Below, piece after piece: positions 9,680 to 17,445 of a stretch of DNA of 64,000 bases. The notes beneath the pieces are model-generated. The model was not told the DNA's origin. It made no database searches and saw only the letters and a list, made by a program, of their open reading frames with translations. The DNA comes from JAPSGB01 sp963775185 (GTDB taxonomy: Bacteria > Myxococcota_A > Polyangia > Polyangiales > Polyangiaceae). The number at the start of each line of letters is the position of its first letter. The stretch's first letter is position 1. A program made the translations under genes and the position numbers. The stretch covers positions 372,001-436,000 of the forward strand of contig CAVZIE010000033.1 of NCBI GenBank assembly GCA_963775185.1, given 5' to 3'.

Positions 9680-11128
9680 CTACTCGCGACCGCCGAAGTC
9701 GGGCAGACCGGTGGTGGACGGATGCTTCGCCGGCTTGGGGTTCGCGCGCGGACGCGGCCGGCTCGGCGGCGCCAGACGCGGCACGGCGAGCGCGGACGGG
9801 ACCGCGGACGCGGACGGTGGCGCCAGCGCGCTGTCGACAGCAGCGGGTGGCGGGACGGGCGCGACCGCGGGTTGGGCGGGCGGCAGCTCCAGCGACGCCT
9901 GGGCCGTCACCGGCCGAGCCGACGGCGCGGTCCCGGCAGCCGGCGCGGCGGACAGCCGCGACGAGAGCAGCACCACGCCGCCGATGGCGACGACGGCCGC
10001 AGCGCCCGCGATGGCGATCCAGCGCTTCGACCCCCGCGAGGGCTCCGGCACCGGATCGCCGGTCCGTCCCCAGGAATCGACCGTCGACGCCTCGCGCGGC
10101 GGCTCCGGCGGCGCGACCAGCGGCAGCTCGGGGATGCGCTCGGTGACGGGCGCCGGTTCGCCGCTGGCGCTGAACGCCTGCAGCGTCATGTTCAGGCTGA
10201 CCTCGGTGATGCCCAGGACGCGCGAGGCGCGCAGCGCGTGGATCCGCGACTCCGGCGACGCCAACGGCGCGAGCGCGTGAGCCAGCTCGGCGACGCTGGG
10301 CCAGCGCTGGGTGCGCTCCTTCTCGAGGCACTTGAGCAGACACCGCTCGAGATCCTTCGGCACATCGTTGCGGTAGTCGGAGAGCGGCGGGGGCGAGTCG
10401 TTGAGCAGCGAGGCGCACAGCTGCGGCACGTTGTCGCCGAGGTACGGCGGGCGCCCTGTCAGCAGCTCGAACAAGATCACGCCCAGCGACCAGATGTCGG
10501 CGCGGGAGTCCACGTCGCGCGCCGAGCGCATCTGCTCCGGCGACATGTACAGCGGCGACCCGATCATGCTGGAGGTCCGCGTCAGCGACAGGTCACCGAG
10601 GGATCCACCGGCGATCGACTTGGAGATCCCGAAGTCGAGCACCTTGACCACGCGCGAGCCGTCGGCGCGAAGCGCCAGGTACAGGTTCGCCGGCTTGAGA
10701 TCCCGGTGCACGATGCCCGAGGCGTGGGCTTCCGCCACGGCCTCGCAAGCCTGGAGCACGATGTCCACGGCCTCGGTCACGTCGAGCGTGCGCCGCTCGC
10801 GCAGCTCGCTCGCGAGATCGTGCCCGTCCAGGTACTCCATCACCATGTACGGGACGCCGTCGTCCATCGTGCCGACGTCGATCACGCGCGCCACGTGCTC
10901 GCTCTTGATCTTGACCGCCGCCCGGGCTTCGCGGCGGAAGCGCTCGGCCGCGTCCCCGCGCTCGGCGATCTCCGGCAGCAGGAACTTCAGCGCGACGCGC
11001 TGCTCGAGCTCGATGTGCCAGGCGGCGACGACGACGCCCATGCCGCCCTCACCCAGGACGCGCTCGACGCGGTACTTGCCCGCGAGGACATCGCCTTCCT
11101 TGACCGGCCCCATGACTTCAGCCGGCAT
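9680..11128 (-). CDS. transmembrane Ser/Thr protein kinase
   Basis: 482 residues from ATG 11128; ATG 11113 (MGPVKEGDVLAG) and TTG 11143 are alternatives. The kinase domain spans about residues 15-275: Gly loop GEGGMG, catalytic Lys48 (VALKF), Glu in the alpha-C helix, HRDLKPAN (from about 141), DFG (about 165) and MSPEQ in the activation/APE region. A juxtamembrane linker leads to one TM helix (about 370-390, IAIAGAAAVVAIGGVVL) and then a Pro/Ala-rich tail of about 90 residues ending in a basic segment. The domain order predicts a cytoplasmic kinase and an extracytoplasmic tail. It is the first gene of a kinase-PEGA-lipoprotein set. PknB/Hanks type; substrates unknown. Confidence 0.9.
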   Translation of the reverse strand: MPAEVMGPVKEGDVLAGKYRVERVLGEGGMGVVVAAWHIELEQRVALKFLLPEIAERGDAAERFRREARAAVKIKSEHVARVIDVGTMDDGVPYMVMEYLDGHDLASELRERRTLDVTEAVDIVLQACEAVAEAHASGIVHRDLKPANLYLALRADGSRVVKVLDFGISKSIAGGSLGDLSLTRTSSMIGSPLYMSPEQMRSARDVDSRADIWSLGVILFELLTGRPPYLGDNVPQLCASLLNDSPPPLSDYRNDVPKDLERCLLKCLEKERTQRWPSVAELAHALAPLASPESRIHALRASRVLGITEVSLNMTLQAFSASGEPAPVTERIPELPLVAPPEPPREASTVDSWGRTGDPVPEPSRGSKRWIAIAGAAAVVAIGGVVLLSSRLSAAPAAGTAPSARPVTAQASLELPPAQPAVAPVPPPAAVDSALAPPSASAVPSALAVPRLAPPSRPRPRANPKPAKHPSTTGLPDFGGRE

Positions 11129-11183
11129 CTTAGCGGATATCAAGCCGCCTCGCCCGTCTCCCTGGCCGCTTTGTCGGGCTGTT

Positions 11184-11736
11184 TCAGGGCCTGCGGTCGT
11201 CTTCGCCGGGCCGGTACGCCGGGAAGGTGTTCGGCCACCACTGGCCGCCGCTGGTCCGGTACACGGTCAAGCGCGCGAAATCGATGCCCAGCACGGCGCT
11301 GACGCTGCGCTCGTCGTTCGAGCCGAGGGTGCCGGTGGCGCTCAGGGTGATGCCCCAGGGGGCGCCGAGCACGAGGGAGCCGGACCGCACCTGCGGAGCC
11401 GGGCCCCCACCAGCGCTCGTATCCGCCCAGATCGATCGCGCCGCCCCAGTCCCCGTTGACGAAGCCCCGGGTCGCCGTCCGGAACAGCAGCGCCACGTCC
11501 GAGCCGTGACCGAAGTGCGGCTGCAGCCGGAGCAGGCCGCCGAACACGATCGGGTCCGAGGGCGGCGTCCCGATGCCCGTCTCCAGCTGGAGCGAGAGCT
11601 GGCTGGTGGTGCCGCTCGCGTGTCGCACCCAGGAAGGGCCGGTGCCCACGAACAGCCACGACGAGACGTCGGCCCGCGCGCTACCCGCGCAGGCGACGAT
11701 GCCCGCGCCGATCAGCCACGCGCAGCCCCGGCGTAC
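11184..11736 (-). pseudogene. broken gene for an exported protein, unknown family
   Basis: The minus strand encodes a signal peptide-like segment (WLIGAGIVACAGSARA, cleaving before DVSSW) and a beta-rich protein (LFVGTGPSWVRHASG, WGGAIDLGGYERWW). The frame then changes near a G5 run (plus-strand CCCCC at 11404-11408) and continues as VRSGSLVLGAPWGITLSATG to a stop at 11184. Removing one G restores a single frame of about 184 residues. No ATG, GTG or TTG precedes the signal segment; the first standard start is GTG 11649, which would delete it. Either a second error hides the start or the gene is decaying. It resembles small outer-membrane barrel proteins, but I cannot name a family. It sits upstream of the kinase and could be transcribed with it. 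Confidence 0.55.
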
Positions 11737-11821
11737 TGGAACAGGGCAGAGATCGCGGCTCGGCGCACGCGCGCGGAGCTACCACGGGGGCTCCGCGCAA
11801 AGCCAGCCCGGTTTCGAGGGA

Positions 11822-11844
11822 TTGCCGGTCCGGCGCGGAACCCC
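11822..11844 (+). repeat. dispersed GCCGGTCCGGCGCGG element, copy 2
   Basis: TTGCCGGTCCGGCGCGGAAC lies 18 bases beyond the reconstructed hydrolase stop but in the antisense orientation relative to that gene, an exception to the usual placement. Confidence 0.72.
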
Positions 11845-11861
11845 GGGGACGTCGCGGCCGA

Positions 11862-12675
11862 TCAGCGGCTTGGAGACGCAGGCGCGCGGAAGCGCTGCAC
11901 GCGCTCGGCCACGACCTGGGCGACGCGCGGATGGTAGAGCAGCCCGTTGTGCCCCGAGTCCTCGATCACGAGCAGCTCGCCGACCTCGAGGGCGGCGAGC
12001 TCCGTCACGACCGAGTCCTCGGCGGCCACGATGCTCAGGTGCGGAATCGTGCTGGCCGCGTGCAGGCTCTCGCCGAGACGCCGCAGCACGTCGCTCTCCG
12101 GGTTGGATGTCGCGGCCCGCTCCGGTGGGGAGCAGGCGCGCGTGGCGCGTGCCGAAGAAGGGGCTCGCCATGCTCACGGTCTGCACCACGCGCGGATCGC
12201 CGCCGAGCTCCTGCACGAACCAGCGCGCGACCACGCCGCCCACGCTGTGACCGACGAGATGGATGCGCACGCCGGGCGGCAGCCGCTGGACGAGGCTCGC
12301 GAGGCGCGCCGCGACCGTCGCGACGCCGGGCCCCGGCGCGTACGTGAACGACGCGGTGTGCGCGCCGGTGGCGCGCTCGATGTGCTCGCGGAGCGGCCGG
12401 AGCACGCCGGCGGTGGCGAACAGCCCGTGCAGCAGCACCACCACGTCTTCGCCCTCGCCAGCGTCCGCGGGGAACACCTCGCGCGTGTCGCGATGGATCA
12501 AGGCGGCCTGACGCGCGAACGCCATCGCCTCGCGCGCGGTGACGCGCAGACTTCGGAGACCAGGCGCGCGATCGAGCGCCATGGCGGCGCCGGCACGTGC
12601 GCGCAGCGCCTCCAGACGTCCCGCCCGCGTCGCGACGGTTCGCGGCGCCTGGCCGCCGCGCGCCGGCATCACCAT
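11862..12675 (-). CDS. alpha/beta-hydrolase (lipase-like), interrupted by a +1 frameshift
   Basis: Reading from ATG 12675 gives VVVLLHGLFATAG (oxyanion-hole HG), then HLVGHSVGGVVARW with the Ser nucleophile in GHSVGG. After RDIQP the frame is lost at a CCC run (plus GGG at 12100-12102). The second frame continues as ESDVLRRLGESLH, then AEDSVVTE (candidate acid) and IEDSGHNGLLYHP (catalytic His), ending at 11862. Removing one C gives one protein of about 270 residues with a complete Ser-Asp-His triad, typical of triacylglycerol lipase/PGAP1-like hydrolases. No signal peptide is evident, so the protein is probably cytoplasmic or membrane-associated. The extra base is likely a sequencing error because both halves are well preserved. 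Substrate unknown. Confidence 0.75.
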
Positions 12676-12874
12676 GACGCGCCGCCCCCCGCGCGGCACG
12701 CGCGGATCGACGAAGAACAGGGCAAAGCCCGGCAAGTTCCCGGTTGCATCGACACCGGTAACCTAGCCCAGCTTCGCGGGCTGTGACACCTTCCCGGTGG
12801 CGCGCCGCGACGCGCGCGCTCGCCGCGTCGATGCGTTCGCACCGTCGCGATTGTGGAGTGCATCGAGATCGAAC

Positions 12875-13309
12875 ATGAAGATCCGCGAGCATGCAGCCCC
12901 TGCGAACGCGTTTACGCGCCAGTTCATCGTGTCGGCGGCGGACATCGACGAGCTCGGACACGCGGGGAACGTGAGCTGGGTGCGCTGGGTCGGCGAGACC
13001 GCTGCCGCGCACTCGCGCGCCGTCGGCCTCGGGCTCGAGCGCTATCGCGAGCTTGGCGTGCTGTGGGTCGTGCGCAAGCACGAGATCGAATACCTGGGCC
13101 AAGCGTTCGAAGGCGAAGAGCTCTCGGCCGTGACGTGGATCGAGTCGCTGCGCGGCGCGACGTCGCTGCGCCGCACGCTGATCCGCCGCGCCAGCGACGA
13201 CGCGCTGCTGTGTCGAGCGCTGACGACGTGGGTGCTGATCGACATCGCCAGCGGCAAGCCGCGACGCATCCCGCCGGACCTGCCGGCCCGCTACGGCTTC
13301 AGGCCGTGA
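12875..13309 (+). CDS. acyl-CoA thioesterase, hotdog fold (4HBT-like)
   Basis: 144 residues, the right size for a single hotdog domain. The N-terminal VSAADIDELGHAGNVSWVRWVGE matches the 4-hydroxybenzoyl-CoA thioesterase signature: catalytic Asp in the D-x-D/E-x-x-GH-x-N pattern followed by the long central helix. Later strands (VRKHEIEYLGQAF, LRRTLIRRASDDALLCRA, TTWVLIDIASGKPRRIP) fit the family's beta-sheet. It probably hydrolyses an acyl-CoA or aryl-CoA in the cytoplasm. The gene stands alone: upstream is the divergent hydrolase and downstream is the repeat-rich GxxExxY remnant. The ATG at 12875 begins a run without a signal peptide; upstream in-frame codons have lower coding character. 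Confidence 0.85.
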   Translation: MKIREHAAPANAFTRQFIVSAADIDELGHAGNVSWVRWVGETAAAHSRAVGLGLERYRELGVLWVVRKHEIEYLGQAFEGEELSAVTWIESLRGATSLRRTLIRRASDDALLCRALTTWVLIDIASGKPRRIPPDLPARYGFRP

Positions 13310-13349
13310 CGGGAGATAGCAGCACCGGGAAATCCCTCCATTTGGAGTT

Positions 13350-13375
13350 TCACAGGAAGGGCGGAAGAGCGGAAG
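13350..13375 (+). repeat. left inverted repeat of the GxxExxY cassette
   Basis: Begins TCACAGGAAGGGCGGAAG. It matches the reverse complement of 13744-13769 at 24 of 26 positions. Confidence 0.8.
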
Positions 13376-13420
13376 GTTTCCAGGAAACCCGGAAATCCGA
13401 CACCCCCCGGGTCGCTCGAA

Positions 13421-13548
13421 CCGATCGCCATCTCGTGACCGCGCGACGGTCACGAGATCCGGGTCGCACGCTCCGATCGGCATCTCGTGACCGTGCGACA
13501 GTCACGAGATCCGCGTAGCACGCTCCGATCGGCATCTCGTGACCGTGG
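13421..13548 (+). repeat. 52-bp tandem repeat with internal palindrome, about 2.5 units
   Basis: Units are at 13421-13472 and 13473-13524, with a partial third at 13525-13548. Each full unit holds a hairpin: ATCTCGTGACCG (13430-13441), a five-base loop, and CGGTCACGAGAT (13447-13458). The stem is perfect over 12 pairs in unit 1 and has one mismatch in unit 2. Confidence 0.88.
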
Positions 13549-13772
13549 TCGAGGCGATATCCGGAAATCAAGGTGCACACTCTTGTAGTTGATCGGCAGC
13601 AGTCGTTTTCGCTCGAAGTGAAGGCCTCGTTCGGCCAACCCGGCACACAGACAGGCCTCGTAGGCAGATTCCATCAACGTGGCCCGAGATGGCGGTGCGC
13701 GTCGATCAGTGCACCGATCACTTCGTCCGTCCCATCCCCGGATCTTCCGCCCTTCTGCCCTTCCTGTGACAT
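13549..13772 (-). pseudogene. GxxExxY-family (PD-(D/E)XK-like) gene remnant
   Basis: From ATG 13772 the minus strand reads MSQEGQKGGRSG, then DEVIGALIDAHRHLGPR and a stop. In the next frame it continues LMESAYEACLCAGLAERGL, FERKRLLPINYKSVHLDFRI. Together these match the N-terminal half of GxxExxY proteins (family pattern E-VIGA-I-H--LGPGLLESAYE). The Gly-Leu of that motif is lost by a missing base near 13690, opposite in sign to the +1 shifts elsewhere in the window. The nuclease-like C-terminal half is absent: after LDFRI the frame runs into the 52-bp tandem repeat. The start lies inside the right inverted repeat. A true pseudogene, probably of a small mobile cassette. Confidence 0.78.
13744..13769 (-). 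repeat. right inverted repeat of the GxxExxY cassette
   Basis: On the minus strand TCACAGGAAGGGCAGAAG and onward; it forms the first codons after the ATG of the GxxExxY remnant and pairs with 13350-13375. Confidence 0.8.
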
Positions 13773-13921
13773 CCCCATGGAGCGGCATCGCGCGCGAATC
13801 GGTTGCCCGTGTCTAGCCGTTGGCCCGGACATGCGGCTGCGCTGAGCCGTCCCTCGCTATCGCGATCGTGTCCGCCAAGACCCCGAGGTCGTGGCCGTGA
13901 CGCGCGCCGCGTGCCTGGCGG

Positions 13922-13942
13922 CGGTTCCGCGCCGGACCGGCA
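13922..13942 (-). repeat. dispersed GCCGGTCCGGCGCGG element, copy 3
   Basis: On the minus strand TGCCGGTCCGGCGCGGAACC starts directly after the TGA of the DUF3501 gene, sense orientation. Confidence 0.78.
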
Positions 13943-14554
13943 TCAATCCGGATCGAGATCCTCGGCGAGAGCGCCGAGGGTTTCGGCACCGAGCTCGACC
14001 TCCGCGCTGTAGGCCGGGTGCTCGACGCCGAGCCTCACAGGCGCCGTGCGCTGCTGCAGGGCGGCGACCGCGGCGGGCGTGAGCGGGAAGCGCGCGTATT
14101 GGACGGCGGTCGTGCGATCCGTGCGATCGCCGCGCTTCTCGCCGATCACCGGCAGGCGCTCGTCGCCGACCCGCACGTAGAAGCGATCCTCGACGCCGGC
14201 CAAGGCCGCGAGCATGCGGTCGCGCTGCTCGCGCTCGACGTACTCGATGAAGATGGTCGCGCTGATCTCGTGCTTGCCCGGAACCAGCGCGTTGTACGTG
14301 TCGAGCTCGTGCTGGATCGCCTTTTCGCCGGTGATGCGCTCGGTGCGGAGCATCTCCTGGATCTGGTAGAGCACCGTGTCGTGGTTCTCGAACAGCACGG
14401 TCATGTGATCGCCGAGCGCGACGCGGCGCGCGCGCTTGCCGGCGATGACGCGCGCGCGGAAGCGATCGCGGATCTCCTCGTAGGCACCGAGGTCGAGAAG
14501 CTCGCTGCGGGCTACCGGCTTCATCCCTCCACCATGCGTCCCTGCTTGGCTCAC
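13943..14554 (-). CDS. DUF3501 family protein
   Basis: 203 residues from GTG 14554, which overlaps the TGA of the upstream Fe-S gene by four bases (GTGA). ATG 14524 would give the more typical MKPVARSELLDLGAYEEIR start. Family features are the N-terminal RSELLDL-YE-IR, DHMTVLFENHDTVLYQIQEMLR, ALVPGKHEISATIFIEY and FPLTPAAVAALQ. DUF3501 has no solved role; it is recurrently found with a CCG-domain Fe-S oxidoreductase and a rubrerythrin, exactly as here. The third gene of that operon; the cluster context suggests peroxide or redox defence. Confidence 0.88.
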   Translation of the reverse strand: MSQAGTHGGGMKPVARSELLDLGAYEEIRDRFRARVIAGKRARRVALGDHMTVLFENHDTVLYQIQEMLRTERITGEKAIQHELDTYNALVPGKHEISATIFIEYVEREQRDRMLAALAGVEDRFYVRVGDERLPVIGEKRGDRTDRTTAVQYARFPLTPAAVAALQQRTAPVRLGVEHPAYSAEVELGAETLGALAEDLDPD

Positions 14555-15882
14555 GCAAGCCCGTAGGCCGCGGCCAGTGCCTCGATCGGGTGCAGCATGT
14601 GCAGGCCCGTGGTCTTCAGCACGCGCTGGCCGGCGAGGTTGCAGTCACCCACCACGATCTCTTCGCCGTCCTCGCGTCCCTGCTCGATCGCCTTGCCGAG
14701 GCGCCCGCCGTAGCGCGCGCCCTCCTCGTAGTACGCCGCCTTCATGCCCCAGGTGCCGTCCACCGCGGAGCAGCGCTCGATGATGCGCACCTCGGTGTCG
14801 GGCAGCTGCGACAGCACGCGCGCGCCGGGAATCGCGATCTTCTGCGCGCGCAGGTGGCACGCGGCGTGGTAGGCGACCTTGCCGAAACCCTTCTCGAAGT
14901 CCTTGTTCAGCTTCTTCTCGCGGCGCAGGCCGTCGAGGAACTCCATCAGGTCGAGGGTGGCGGCGGCGACCTCTTTCGCCTCGGGCGTGCCGAGATAGAG
15001 GGGCCACTCCTTCTTGATCGTGTAGCCGCAGGTCGGACCGGGGACCACCAGCTTGAGGCCACGGCGAACCAGCGGCAAGAGCTCGTCCACGTAGCCGGCC
15101 ATCTTCTTCTTCGCAGCGTCGACGTCGCCGCCGTCGAGGTTCGGCATGCCGCAGCAACCGGGGCCGCCTGGCACGACCACGCTGTAGCCGTTCTTCTCGA
15201 GCACGAGCGTGGCGGCGCGCGGCACGTCGGGGAAGTTGTGCTCGCCGTAGCAGGTCGGGAACAGCACGACCTCGCCGTGCTCGCCGGCGCTCTCGAGCGG
15301 CGTGTGCGCGCTCTCCCACTCGCTGAAGCGATGCCGCGCCATCGGCGGCAGCGGAAACTCCGCGGAGATGCCGCTCACCTTCTCCATGACCTTGCGCGCG
15401 AGCCGGTTCGCGTTGACGAGGTTCGCCATCGGCGCGGCCGGGCCGCCGCCGAGCAGACCGACGAGCTGCGGCTCGCCGAGGATCTGGTCGACCAGGGGCA
15501 CGCCTTCGCGGCGCGCGCGCACGGCCTTCTCGCGCGCCATCAAGCGCGGGAAGTCGAGCAGCTCGTACGAGCCCTCGTCCTCCGTATACGGACACTTGAT
15601 GAAGCACAGCTTGCACTGCCAGCAGTGATCCGTGACCTTCGCGATCGTGGCCGGATCGACCGCCTCTACGCTGTGGGCGCGCCCCGCCTCGATGTCGCTG
15701 TCGACCTTGTCGAACAGGACCGGGAACGCGCCGCAGTAGGTCACGCACATGCGGCAATCGGCGCAGATGTGGTACGTGCGCAGAAGCTCGCTCTCGAGAT
15801 CGCGCTCGTCCCAGTAGCGAGCGTCGTTCGGATCGCGCGCTGGCGGCTCGCCAGGGCGTCGCGGCGGAACCTGTTTCATCAT
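14551..15882 (-). CDS. heterodisulfide-reductase/GlcF-like Fe-S oxidoreductase with CCG domains
   Basis: 443 residues. Two ferredoxin-like 4Fe-4S motifs lie near the N-terminus (CADCRMCVTYC and CWQCKLCFIKCP). Two cysteine-rich CCG-type domains follow: CYGEHN...GCCGMPN in the middle, and ACHLRAQ...RCSAVDGTWG near the C-terminus. This layout is shared with the HdrB/HdrD, GlpC and GlcF electron-transfer subunits, but the flavin partner subunit is not adjacent. Probably cytoplasmic or peripherally membrane-bound. MMK at 15882 is chosen because upstream in-frame sequence lacks the conserved start; the next Met at 15879 is equally possible. The gene lies 61 bases downstream of the rubrerythrin gene and overlaps DUF3501, so the three form one operon. 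Electron donor and acceptor are unknown. Confidence 0.88.
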   Translation of the reverse strand: MMKQVPPRRPGEPPARDPNDARYWDERDLESELLRTYHICADCRMCVTYCGAFPVLFDKVDSDIEAGRAHSVEAVDPATIAKVTDHCWQCKLCFIKCPYTEDEGSYELLDFPRLMAREKAVRARREGVPLVDQILGEPQLVGLLGGGPAAPMANLVNANRLARKVMEKVSGISAEFPLPPMARHRFSEWESAHTPLESAGEHGEVVLFPTCYGEHNFPDVPRAATLVLEKNGYSVVVPGGPGCCGMPNLDGGDVDAAKKKMAGYVDELLPLVRRGLKLVVPGPTCGYTIKKEWPLYLGTPEAKEVAAATLDLMEFLDGLRREKKLNKDFEKGFGKVAYHAACHLRAQKIAIPGARVLSQLPDTEVRIIERCSAVDGTWGMKAAYYEEGARYGGRLGKAIEQGREDGEEIVVGDCNLAGQRVLKTTGLHMLHPIEALAAAYGLA

Positions 15883-15943
15883 GCGTCCGTTGTGTCTGCG
15901 CGCCCCGGCCGGGTCACGCCCGGCCGGGTGCACAGCGCTTCGA

Positions 15944-16363
15944 TCAGTCCAGCGTCTCGGCGGCCTTGGCGAAGCGTCCGGCGTGGGACTTCTCCGCCTT
16001 GGCGAGCGTCTCGAACCACTCGGCGATCTCGTCGAAGCCTTCGTCGCGCGCCGTCTTGGCGAAGCCCGGGTACATCGTCTCGTACTCGTAGGTCTCGCCG
16101 GCGACCGCCGACTGCAGGTTCTTCTTGGTGCCGCCGATCGGCTTGCCCGTCGCGGGGTCGCCCACCTGCTTCAGGAAGTCGAGGTGTCCGTGCGCGTGAC
16201 CGGTCTCGCCGTCGGCCGTGTCCTTGAACAAGCCGGCGACCTCCGGGTAGCCCTCCACGTCCGCGACCTTCGCGAAGTAGGTGTAGCGGCGGTTCGCCTG
16301 CGACTCGCCGGCGAATGCCTCTTTGAGATTGGTGTGCGTCTTCGTTCCTTCGAGCTTGGCCAT
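15944..16363 (-). CDS. rubrerythrin (erythrin domain only)
   Basis: 139 residues. The four-helix ferritin-like di-iron domain is present: Glu in LKEAFAGESQANRRYTYFA, E-x-x-H in ADGETGHAHGH, Glu in AGETYEYETMYP and E-x-x-H in AKAEKSHAGRF. The C-terminal rubredoxin domain with two CxxC motifs is absent, so this is the short form that needs an external electron donor. Rubrerythrins reduce hydrogen peroxide in the cytoplasm. A clear GGAGGAG stands just before ATG 16363. First gene of the rubrerythrin, Fe-S protein, DUF3501 operon; the Fe-S protein is a plausible electron donor by context. Confidence 0.93.
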   Translation of the reverse strand: MAKLEGTKTHTNLKEAFAGESQANRRYTYFAKVADVEGYPEVAGLFKDTADGETGHAHGHLDFLKQVGDPATGKPIGGTKKNLQSAVAGETYEYETMYPGFAKTARDEGFDEIAEWFETLAKAEKSHAGRFAKAAETLD

Positions 16364-16425
16364 GAACTCCTCCAAAGGCTTTGTCGCCTGTTTGTGCAGG
16401 GACCATACGGCACTGCGGGCCGGGG

Positions 16426-17445
16426 TCAACCGGGCTCGACGCGCGATCGACCGGCCACCGAACTGTCGGTGTCGGCCGGCGTTTCCGGCGTCGAGAGCAA
16501 CAACGCGGCGAGGTCCTTCGCGTTCAGCACCGCGTAGTTTCTCACGCAATTGTTGAAGACCACGTGCACTTCCTGCGACTCGCGCGCGAGACGACGCAGC
16601 GGCGTCACCCACGCGTGCAGCTCGGCCGGCGCGTACAGGTAGTCGAAGCGCTCCTCGACGCTCGCGCCCTTGTGCCAGCCCGCGTCGTTGTGACCGTGGA
16701 AGCGCAAAATCGCGAGATCGCTGTTCGTCACCACCGTGATCGGCGGCACGCCGCCCCCGGCGACGTCCGGCTCGTCCACGCATACGTACGACAGGTGCAG
16801 ACGCGACAGCATGTCGAGCACGCGCTGGCGGCGTGCGGGGTCGAGCCAGCTCGGGTGGCGGAACTCGACCGCGAGCGGGACGCCCGCCCAGCGCTCCGCG
16901 ACGGCCTCGATGCGCCGCACGTTGCCGCGCGTCGCGGTCGCCCAGGGCGGGAGCTGCAACATCACGCAGCCGAGTCGGCGCGCGTGCAGCAGCGGCTCGA
17001 CCAGGGCGCGGAAGCGCGCCTCGATCTCCTGCGCCAACGCGGCGGGCAGGCGATCCGCGTACACGCGACGCTCGTGGCCGAGGCGCGCGAGCTCGGCCTT
17101 CAGATCGCCGGGCATGCGCGTGACGTCGATGGGATGCCCGGTGAGGATCGGGTGCGCCTTGACGTCGAACACGAACGACGGCGGCGTGTTCTCCACCCAC
17201 TTTTCCGCCGTCGCCGGCGGCAGCAGCGTGTAGTAGGTCGCGTCCACCTCCACCAGCGAGAACTCCCGCGCGTAGAACCCCAGGCGCCCCGCGGCGTCGC
17301 TCACGCCCTTCGGATAGAACAGCCCGCTCTTGATCAAGCCCTTGTCCGTCCACCCCGCCGTGCCGGCGCGGACGTTCTGCCAGCGGGACAGCGGCGGCGC
17401 CTCGCGCGACAAGACGGTCGCGGCCTCGATCCGCTCCGGGTTCAT
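16426..17445 (-). CDS. DUF72 family TIM-barrel protein, copy B
   Basis: 339 residues. DUF72 hallmarks are VRAGTAGWTDKGLIKSGLFYP near the start, FSLVEVDATYYTLLPPATAEKW, FVFDVKAHPILTG, LGCVMLQLPPW, VPLAVEFRHPSW, and a C-terminal EVHVVFNNCVRNYAVLNAKDL. The family adopts a TIM-barrel (YecE-like) fold with no established activity. Its ATG overlaps the TGA of a second DUF72 gene by four bases (ATGA at 17442-17445), so the two are translationally coupled. The copies are divergent in sequence, implying an old duplication. Confidence 0.9.
   Translation of the reverse strand: MNPERIEAATVLSREAPPLSRWQNVRAGTAGWTDKGLIKSGLFYPKGVSDAAGRLGFYAREFSLVEVDATYYTLLPPATAEKWVENTPPSFVFDVKAHPILTGHPIDVTRMPGDLKAELARLGHERRVYADRLPAALAQEIEARFRALVEPLLHARRLGCVMLQLPPWATATRGNVRRIEAVAERWAGVPLAVEFRHPSWLDPARRQRVLDMLSRLHLSYVCVDEPDVAGGGVPPITVVTNSDLAILRFHGHNDAGWHKGASVEERFDYLYAPAELHAWVTPLRRLARESQEVHVVFNNCVRNYAVLNAKDLAALLLSTPETPADTDSSVAGRSRVEPG

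Larger units (their letters stand above)
13310..13942. other. gene-free stretch holding a decayed mobile-like cassette
   Basis: Between the thioesterase and DUF3501 stops there is no intact gene. The stretch holds a 26-bp inverted repeat pair (13350-13375 and 13744-13769), a 52-bp tandem repeat, a GxxExxY remnant on the minus strand, and one dispersed repeat copy at its right end. Confidence 0.75.

Noticed and set aside
13421..13548. Short CRISPR-like array
   Set aside because: The complete 52-bp unit repeats, including the would-be spacer, and no cas genes are present.
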